Made by a program: the position numbers and the translations under genes. Below the pieces are notes generated by a model, which was given only the letters and a program-made list of their open reading frames with translations, had not been told where the DNA came from and did not search any database. Below, in pieces: positions 55,848 through 64,000 of a DNA stretch of 64,000 nt; positions within the stretch are counted from its first letter, which is position 1, and every line of letters begins with the position of its first letter. The stretch comes from Papio anubis. Taxonomy: Eukaryota > Chordata > Mammalia > Primates > Cercopithecidae. The DNA is taken from positions 13,351,156 through 13,415,155 of the forward strand of contig NC_044990.1 in NCBI RefSeq assembly GCF_008728515.1. The letters are read 5' to 3'.

Positions 55848-56005
55848 CCCATTATCTTATGGAAAGTAAAAAGTGTGATGATCATTTTGTAGAGGAGAAA
55901 ACTGAGACTCAGGCAGAGGCGATCTTGGTGACATGGCTAGGGCCTGCAGAACTGTGCAGCTACTCCGTGGTCCTAGAATCAAATTCTGTCTCTCAGGCCA
56001 GAGTC
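55848..56005 (+). mobile_element. MIR
   Basis: TCATTTTGTAGAGGAGAAAAC, TGAGACTCAGGCAGAGGCG, TGACATGGCTAGGGCC and ATCAAATTCTGTCTC in MIR order. Confidence 0.7.
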
Positions 56006-56171
56006 GCTCTACGTCAGCATCACATTTCTGCTCAATATCCTCAGTGTCTGCGTGTGCTGGCACCTTCCCATCACCTGTCTTTTCCTCTCAAAATCCACAA
56101 AATGCACATTTGCCCAAAGAGCCCCTATTAATCATACTAAAACGTCACCTGAAACTGAATGCTAAGTCACC

Positions 56172-56224
56172 TTAACCCTCTCGCTAAAGGAGAAGGGATT
56201 TGAGGCTTCTGTCTGTAGGGACCA
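56172..56224. repeat. Short segment shared with 58340
   Basis: About 53 bp from TAACCCTCTCGCTAAAGGAG to GGGACCA, which closely resembles 58340-58392 in the same direction. Likely a piece of the same LTR or ERV family, cut by the next LTR. Confidence 0.75.
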
Positions 56225-56765
56225 GGAAAGGGGTCTGGATCCAGACGCCAAGAGAGGGTTCCTGGATCTCACACAAGAAAGAATTCAGGGCGAGTCAGCA
56301 GTGCAAAGTGAAAGGAAGTTTATTAAGAAAGTAAAGGAATGAAAGAATGGCTACATGGTTGACAGAGCAGCCCCAAGAACTGCTGATTGCCCATTTTTAT
56401 GGATATTTCTTGATGATATGCTAAACAAGGGGTGGATTATTCATGCCTCCCCTTTTTAGACCATACAGGGTAACTTCCTGACGTTGCCATGGCATTTGTA
56501 AACTTTCATGGCTCTGGTGGGAGTATAGCAGTGAAGGTGACCAGAGGTCACTCCTGTAACCATCTTGGTTTTGGTAGGTTTTGGCCAGCTCCTTTACTGC
56601 AACCTGTTTTATCAGCAAGGTCCTTATGACCTGTACTTTGTGATGACCTCCGATCTCATCCTGTGACTTAGAATGCCTTAACCATCTGGGAATGCAGCCC
56701 AGTAGGTTTCAGCCCCATTTTACCCAGCTCCTCTTTAACATGGAGTTGCTCTGGTTCACACACCT
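56220..56765 (-). mobile_element. ERV1-type LTR, inverted relative to 48788-49642
   Basis: Read on the minus strand it has the same order as the LTR at 48788: AGCAACTCCATG, CTGATAAAACAGGTTGCAG, GGAAGTTACCCTGTATGGTC, TTAATAAACTTCC (intact AATAAA), GAACCCTCTCTTGGCGTCTG. No Alu interrupts this copy. Confidence 0.85.
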
Positions 56766-57312
56766 CTGACAAAGTGTCCTTTGCTTCTGAAATTATCATC
56801 TTACTCATGTAATGGCCCTGTTGGTGATAGAATGATTTTAAAACCTTATTTTTAACTATGAGGACCAACAAGCTAAATAACAGCTTACTTACATCCAGAC
56901 ACAAGTACACACAAGCAGGTACCCATAAACTTTGGTAAAACTGGCTAAGCACTGGGACTACAGAATGAATTTGCAATCTGAGTAAACAAACTCCATAATG
57001 TTTAAATACTCTGAGAGGTGACACCATGCAAATGATACCCAGGAGCTGTGTGCAAAGATTGCTCAAAGACACGGTGCTTGCGTCCTCCCTCCTGGAGTAT
57101 ATCCCAGACCTAACTGATGCTTTTATAATTGAGATACCAGACCCCTCCCTGCATGTTTCCCAACACGGTGATATCCCAGACCCATTCTGATCTCCAGAAC
57201 AAGTCCCTGAGACTCTATGGCATTATAAAGCTCTCCAGGTTGTTCTGATGCCTGCCTTCAGGGAGGGATTTCCCCCACCAAAAGAGAGAGCCACAAGGAA
57301 AAGGAAACCACC
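56766..57312. other. Unassigned stretch
   Basis: No gene. The motif ATATCCCAGACC occurs twice (near 57099 and 57171), perhaps a worn tandem or LTR remnant. Confidence 0.4.
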
Positions 57313-57691
57313 TGAATTAGTTCTTTTTCATGCTGCCATGAAGAAGTACCTAAGACTGGGTAATTTATAAAGCAAAGAAATTTAATTGACTCACAGTTCC
57401 GCATGGCTGGGGAGGCCTCAGGAAACTTACAATCATGGCGGAAGCCAAAATAGAAGCAGGCACCTTCTCCACAGAGCAGCAGGATGGAGTGAGTGCAAGC
57501 AGGGGAGATGCCAGACACTTATAAAACCATCAGATTTCATGATAACTCACTCATTATCACCAGAATAGCATGAGGGAAACCACCCCCATGATTCAATTAC
57601 CTCTACCTAGTCCCGCCCTTGACATGTGGGGATTATGGGGATTGCAATTCAAGGTGAGAGTTCGGTGGGGACACAGAGCCAAACCCTATCA
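57313..57691 (-). mobile_element. MaLR LTR (MST type), full length
   Basis: Minus strand: TGAATTAGTTCTTTTTCATG, AAGACTGGGTAATTTATAAAG, GACTCACAGTTCCGCATGGC, CTCAGGAAACTTACAATCATGG, GGGGACACAGAGCCAAACCC, ending CTATCA. Confidence 0.93.
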
Positions 57692-58195
57692 CCCCCGCTA
57701 CTACCTGCTCCAAAAGCTCAGCAGCTCCCACCACCTTCCTGCAAACATGACATAAGATGCTGAAGAGACCAACGACCAGAATGGCGTAAAGATTACTTTA
57801 AACTGAGAACATCTAAACACACAGCAGCTGAGGGAGAAAAGGGCATCTCTAAACTTCCCTTGTTTTAGCAGAGCTTTCTGAGAATTCAGCCACCAATTAG
57901 AAGAAAGAAGGCTAACCCTCAGCACCTAGATGTGACAATTGAGCCACAATAATTCCCCTTCCAGGGAGCTTCCAAACAGAAAGGAGAATGACTATTAGTA
58001 CCAGGATGAGAAATCATATAAAGCCTTATCACAGCCTCCCATATATCCCCACTAAAGCCCTAACCACTCCTTTATTATGCTGATCTGTAAATACAAACCC
58101 TTCCTGGCTGTTTGGAGAGGACTCAGAGAGAGCTTCTGCTTGCTTGTCTGAGGGAGGGAAATACGTCTTCCCTCATTCGCCTTAGGTTCTCCGCC
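57692..58195. other. Unassigned stretch
   Basis: Nothing recognised; may be ERV-related given its neighbours. Confidence 0.4.
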
Positions 58196-58937
58196 TGGGG
58201 CCCTGTAAATTAGACTGCCCAAAGACAGATTAACAGCAGAAAAACAAACAAGTTTATTAATGTGTGCGTGGTGCATGTAACACATTGGAGTACTCAAGGA
58301 TCAGTAACTCAAAGGGGCATTCAGAACCTTGGCTTTCGTAACCCTCTTGCTAAAGGAAAATGGGTTTGAGGATTCTGTCTGCACGGACCAATCAAATGAA
58401 GGGGTAAAAGTTTGTATTTTCCTTTCCAAACTTATAGTAACAGGAGAAAAACACATGTAAGAATTCCTTCTTTGGATTGTGACTGTCATTAATTTGGTTC
58501 TGAGAATTCATTGGTTATTGATCCTTTCCCTCCAAACGTAAACCAAAAATACAATTCTAAGCCCCCCAGCCAACTGAATGGACTCCTTCTCTTGACCAAG
58601 GGCATTCTAAAGTAAACCTGAAACACCAGCTCAGGCTGTGATGGGAAGGGGTGGTCAGACATCCCTCATTATACCTTCCAACCGTTGGAATTCAGGCACA
58701 GCTGACCAGCATTAACATTAAAGCAGAGACATTAAGACTGACAGAACAGACTCTTTAATCTGATAAGAAAACATTCACAATCTACTCTCTCTGAAGCCTA
58801 TTACCTGGAAACTTAATCTACATAATAAGAACTTTGGTCTTCACAACCCCTTATCTTAACCTAGATACTCCCTCTATTGATTCCAGGTCTTTAGATAAAC
58901 TCTTTCAACCAATCGTCAATTAGAAAATCTTTGAATC
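58196..58937. mobile_element. ERV1-type LTR sequence, first part
   Basis: The left end (58205-58340) looks like a U5 read backwards (AACAAGTTTATTAATG is AATAAA reversed), whereas the part after about 58600 continues past the AluY to a forward promoter and poly-A region. So this may be two LTR pieces in opposite directions. Family not assigned. Confidence 0.5.
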
Positions 58938-59512
<575 letters not shown>

Positions 59513-59949
59513 ACACCAGGAAGAGTATTGCTTTCCTGTTTTCTTCATTTTGCATCCTGAAAGTTTGGCTCGGCTTTCTGCCTGGTAGGATACAGATGCC
59601 ATGGAGTCTATGTCTGCTGGTTCTCAGTGGCCCTCAGCTCAAAATAATCCATGTGCCAAAAAGGTATATTTTGGGGTAGTGTATTTTAGTACTCCTCAAT
59701 GTGTGATCAACTTTTCTTCTGTTAATCTATTTATTAATTCTCAGGGCCTGACTCCTCAGAACTAAGTTAGTAAAGGAAAAGTTTTCTTCCAATATCACCA
59801 AGCCATTGAATGAACCCTGCTACCACTCACTTCCAGGATTCTTATTATAAGAACAAAACAAACCCTAATGTGTTAAACACATTATTAGTTGGCTCTGAAA
59901 CTGCCATTGAAAATTATAACAGTGAGAAAATTATGACAGTGAAAGAAAT
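59513..59949. other. Unassigned stretch
   Basis: Nothing recognised. Confidence 0.45.
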
Positions 59950-60622
59950 CTGATCTAACCAACCCGCATGTTGCCTTTAACCTCCACACTGCCCTTGGTC
60001 ATTCCTGGGCTTGGGCCACATTAACTTTAGGAGAAAATAAGGTTATAGTTTAAATAAGAATGGTCCTTCCATGAAGCAAACTGCCCTTGTAAAATGAATA
60101 AAAGGCACCAAGGTTAGAAGGATGAGAGGAGCCTGGATTCTGCTAAAATGTAGGTGTAAACGATTACCAGCCATTATTCTGAAGGACACAAGATTTGCAA
60201 CTTCTCCAATTACTCCTGCAGATAACATTACTATTGTAGAACCCAAGATTAACATTTTGAGATGTCTTTTCAGGTTTTTGCATTTCTGCCAAACAGGTGG
60301 CCCCACCTAAACCCCTGACACTTGACTCAACTGGTCTTGTGGCCCCGACCCAGAAGTGGACTCAGCACATGAGGAGCATTTTCCACCTCCCCATAATGGC
60401 ATCCCCAACAAATGGGCAGCACCCATTCCCCTGCCTGCGAAACTATCCTGGAAAAACCCTAGCTTTCCAAATTTTTGGAGAGACTAATTTAAATAATAAA
60501 ACTCTAATCTTCCACTCGGCTAGTTCTGCATGAGTTAAACTCTTTCTCTATTGCAATTCTCGTGTCTTGATAAATTGGCATTATCTGGGAAGACGGCAAG
60601 GAGAACCCATTGGGCAGTTACA
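59950..60622 (+). mobile_element. ERV1-type solo LTR
   Basis: CAAGATTTGCAACTTCTCC, GCCCCACCTAAACCCCTGAC, CATTTTCCACCTCCCCATAATGG, AATAATAAAACTCTAATC, CTCTTTCTCTATTGCAATTC, and an end CCCATTGGGCAGTTACA at 60622. No internal ERV sequence follows. Confidence 0.75.
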
Positions 60623-61454
60623 GTTCTTCTGCAGCTTAAATAAGAAATTAGAGCTCAGTCTTTGAAGCCAGGACATAAGATAACTGGGGGCCGGGATCCA
60701 GGGTCTGCCTTTTCTACTGGGGCTCTGGCTGGGATGGCTTCCTGAGAAGGAATGCCAAGCATGACCTGGCTGCTCGGAGCAACCACAGAACCCCAAATGT
60801 AACAGGAAGAGTCATAGTGCTGACACTTAGACCCCAGAAGAACCACAGGAGAAACTGTAGCAACATCTGAGCAGCTCAAGGTATGATCAACTCCTACATA
60901 TCCTACTCCAAAAACTAATACAAATCAGCTTCTCGTAGTTGTGCCTTGAGTAACCCATGACAATTCTACATTAGTCTGGTAAAATGCAAGAGAAATTTTT
61001 AAAAATGCAGTTACGGTTTTCAAAAACTTCTCTAATTAATCCTATTATTATAAAATGTTCAGATATGCAAAAAGAAAAGCCTACATGTTTTCATAATTAA
61101 ATGACGGTGTCTTCTTCAAAGTCCTCTATATGTTGGGGGAAGCTTGGAGCCAGATGCCAGGGTGATGGTAAAGGTGAATGGAGAGATTAGAGGGAGTGCC
61201 CAAGCTGAATGTATGTTTCTTTCAGAGTCAGCAGGAGAGGAGGAGGTGGAGGGTGGGACTGAGCTGAGTTCTAGGTAAGTAGGCTGAAAGGGCAGGATAA
61301 AAGGAGGAAAAACAATGAGCACCACACCCAGACCTATATCTGAGTGGAAAGGGTTCATGAACTCTAAGATGAAACGGGAATCTGAACCACGAAGCCTAAA
61401 CCTTTAAATTAACCTAGCAGTTGGCAAGACTCTGAAAGAATATTTTCACATTTT
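60623..61454. other. Single-copy stretch
   Basis: Nothing recognised. Confidence 0.5.
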
Positions 61455-61570
61455 AAAAGTCATGTGGAAACTATTTGAATCTTGGTATATTCATCCACAA
61501 AATAAAAGAAAGGGAATCAGTGGGCTCTGAGGTTCTCTCAGCTCTGAGATGCTATAATTCTATCATTTGT
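61455..61570 (+). mobile_element. MIR-type fragment
   Basis: CATCCACAAAATAAAAGAAAGGG, TTCTCTCAGCTCTGAGATGC, TATAATTCTATCATTTG. Confidence 0.5.
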
Positions 61571-61777
61571 CTTCTCAAGAGGATTCTGGCCATAGCTTTT
61601 CAAGTTACATCTGTATCTCTTCCTCCAGCCTTTGTCTAAACTGAAAAAGAGGCATATGAGTTGGAAAATAAATTCCTATATTATTTTTCAACAGAATGGC
61701 TAGTGCATTTACTTCTAGCCCAATGATTGAGTCTCAGAAATCAACAAGCCCAGTAATTCATTCTGTAATTTTTTAAA

Positions 61778-61880
61778 AAACATCCACCATGAGTCAGGCA
61801 CTGTGGTTGCATCTGGGATACAGAGAAAGAGAGAGGACACAGTGTCAGCCTTCAAGTCACTCACCACCTAGGCCAAGCCA
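61778..61880 (+). mobile_element. L2 fragment
   Basis: CATGAGTCAGGCACTGTGGTTGC, TGGGATACAGAGAAAG, CAGCCTTCAAGTCACTC. Confidence 0.5.
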
Positions 61881-62879
61881 ATCATTTTTCCAAAGTTTAT
61901 TCCAAATGTTATTGAATAAATGAATGAATTATTATTGTAACTCTATGCTAATTTGTGTAAGGGGCAGCTCTTCCCCTTTTGCCTACATTCTCTGAGGACA
62001 CAACATAAAAGAGCATATTCGCACTATTTCTCCAGCTGGGTGTCTCTATCCTGGTACTCAGTAGCCCAAGGTGAGAATGTAGGCCAATGTCTGATGAGTA
62101 TACAAGCAGGACACACCTACCCCACTACAAATGCTTTCTTGCTTAAATACCACTGAACAATAATAAAGATTTAGGTAGTTCTTTGTTGAAGGGTTCAAGA
62201 AATTTCTACATAACCTGGCAAAATATGAGGCTAATGGTGATAGAATAAATTACTGTTCCACAAGGCATCTCACTCTCTTGAATTCTCAAAAGAAAGAAGC
62301 CCCTCTGTCTAGTCCTTCCATAAGTGTCCCACATGGATGGTTCATGTTCTTCTCTGGCTCCATTTCTTCCTACTGTTCCCCTCCTCTATGTCTCATCCCA
62401 ACTAGTGACCTAGCATCACAGTCTCACCCCCTATTCCAGGATACCCCATGCCCTCTGGCAAAAAATTAAGTTCCAACACTCAGGTCAATTTCTGTTTCTT
62501 GCAAATTTCCCAACCTCAGGAACCCACTGAATAGCAATTGCTTTCCCTCAGACAAATAATCTACTGGTGTGCAATAAGGAAACGGTTTGCTACCCCCACT
62601 CGAGGGAATGATGTGCTCCTGACCCTTGGATTTAGGTCAGTGGCAGCAGGGAGAAACAGTAGAGTTCACTCTCTGAGCTGTAGTGCCTTTTATTCTAAAG
62701 TATCTAAAAATAATAGCAGCAACAACCATCGAAAAGGAAGTGGGCAAATTTCCTTCTGCTGGCAGCATGTATTCTTCCTAGTAGCATTACTTTGAAAACT
62801 AGCATTTAAGTTTACCCACCATAATGTGAGAATAAAGAGATGTGCAAGCAGATACTGATAAACAGCCAAATGGAGTGAC
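61881..62879. other. Single-copy stretch
   Basis: No gene or repeat recognised. Confidence 0.5.
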
Positions 62880-63045
62880 TCCACTTGGTGAGACAGAGGA
62901 AGGCTTCACAGACAATGTGATGTTTGACCTGATTTTTGCAGAAAGTGTACCAGGCACAGAGATGATATAAGGGTGGAGAAGCTCTAGGTCACATTCTAGG
63001 CAAGGGGAAAACATGAAGAATTCACCGAGTTATGGCTCTGTCTGG
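62880..63045 (+). mobile_element. L2 fragment
   Basis: GAGGAAGGCTTCACAGACAATG, ATGTTTGACCTGATTTTTGC, GTACCAGGCACAGAG, CATTCTAGGCAAGGGGAAAAC. Confidence 0.55.
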
Positions 63046-63386
63046 TATTTGAAGATATATTAAAAAGCCATCCACCTCCAAAGTATCTTGAGAATCCTAG
63101 ACCTGTAGCCTCCTTCCCAGCAGTCGCCCCATGGAAAGGTTTTGAAGGCACACATGACTTTTAAGAAACAGCAAAGGAGACTCTGAACTACTCCCCAGCT
63201 AACTTTATAAACATACTCCTAGTGGCAAATGAGGTGGTCTAAAGGATAACAGATGCAAAAACAGGGAGGAAAGAACAAAGCCATGTGCCCAAATGGAAAA
63301 CAGAAGATGCAATTCGGTCTATCATTCCATGACAACTTAAAGTAAGTCAATATGACCCTTATTTTCCCACAAACCACATGCAAGTT

Positions 63387-63404
63387 TAAAAAAAAAAAAA
63401 AAAA
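63387..63404. repeat. Poly-A run
   Basis: Eighteen or so As in single-copy DNA. Confidence 0.95.
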
Positions 63405-63730
63405 AAGCTATTAAGGGCCTACTGTGTCCTAAGCACAAGATTCTGTGGGGTAAAATGTAACTAAGTCCTGTTGCAGAGGCAGGAGTCTACGATACAGCAG
63501 GATGGACGAGACCATGGAGCTAGAAGAAAAGTGTAATATAAGTAATTAGAAATGTCGTCTAAATAGAGGAGTCAGTGAAGGCTTCTTGAAGGATGTGTTA
63601 AATCTAGTCCATGAGGGCTGAGTAAAAATTTGACAGGTGAAAATGTGAGAGGAAGGCAATTTAAGTAGGAGGAGTAACATACAGTGAGGAAACCCTAGAC
63701 ATGTGTAGAGTTGCCCAGTGAAATGTTCTG
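63405..63730 (+). mobile_element. L2 fragment
   Basis: AAGGGCCTACTGTGTCCTAAGC, then GTGAAGGCTTCTTGAAGGATG, ATGAGGGCTGAGTAAAAATTTG. Same type as the previous element. Confidence 0.5.
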
Positions 63731-63865
63731 GGATAATAGAAATGTTCCATATCTATGCTGTCTGATATGGTAGCCACTAGCTACCTGAGGCTATTGAGCT
63801 CTTGAAATTTGCTAGTGTAACTAAAGACCTTAACTTTCAGTTTTATGTAATTTTAATAAAATATG
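63731..63865 (+). mobile_element. Non-autonomous hAT-type DNA element, partial
   Basis: ATGTTCCATATCTATGCTGTC, ATATGGTAGCCACTAGCTACC, GAGCTCTTGAAATTTGC. It has the left half of the element at 6908-7121; the right half is missing. Confidence 0.65.
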
Positions 63866-64000
63866 GAAATAGATGAAGACCCACCAAATGAAAACAGACA
63901 ACAGACTAAGGCTATTTACTTAGAGCTTGCTGCAGCAAGGAGTCAGGCAGCATCATCTGTGTTTTGGCAGAGACTCAAATGCAGGCAGAGGAGTGGGAGA

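Overview
This is nuclear DNA from a catarrhine primate (human, ape or Old World monkey). The evidence is its repeat content: AluJ, AluS and AluY together, L1 copies from L1M through L1PB to a truncated L1PA, ERV and MaLR LTRs, and a background of worn MIR and L2. I cannot settle the species. A run of exactly 100 Ns (11955-12054) shows that the assembly has a gap there. All repeat names are my reading by eye against remembered consensus sequences; family level is firmer than subfamily.

I found no intact protein-coding gene, tRNA, rRNA or small RNA. Every long open frame is either inside a repeat (L1 ORF2, Alu, LTR, purine tract) or is a chance frame with no recognisable protein. The window therefore reads as intergenic or deep intronic. 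The one gene-derived locus is a dead, intronless copy of guanidinoacetate N-methyltransferase (GAMT), on the minus strand at about 7510-8391, nested inside a MaLR LTR.

Layout. 0-4 kb: two L1 fragments in tandem (the first split by a probable ERVK LTR) and an AluY. 4-10.5 kb: single-copy DNA with MIR/L2, a hAT miniature element, and the LTR that carries the GAMT pseudogene. 10.5-13.1 kb: two back-to-back palindromes, AluJ, AluS, a long GGAA/GAAA tract with the assembly gap, and an old DNA transposon. 13-21 kb: mostly single-copy DNA with a clean L1PA insertion, a long L2 and an AluJ. 21-29 kb: CA/TG repeats around a MaLR LTR, a 56-bp tandem duplication, an old L1 joining an ORF1-like part to an ORF2 tail, another MaLR LTR and two AluS. 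31-36.7 kb: MLT1 and ERV1 LTRs, a local two-copy duplication with poly-C and poly-G runs, and an L1PB with target-site duplications. 38.7-42.6 kb: MLT1A, and an L1 cut by a solo LTR with a 4-bp duplication. 42.6-47.8 and 50.4-55.8 kb: the repeat-poor parts, the best places to look for conserved regulatory DNA. 48.8-60.6 kb: a cluster of ERV and MaLR LTRs with nested AluS and AluY. 60.6-64 kb: single-copy DNA with MIR/L2 and a second hAT element.

Nothing here supports a new multi-gene biological system. The more unusual items are the nested GAMT pseudogene, the paired palindromes near 10.5 kb, the two-copy purine-rich duplication at 33.1/34.5 kb, the gap-spanning tetranucleotide tract, and the homeodomain/TALE-like motif cluster near 47.3 kb.
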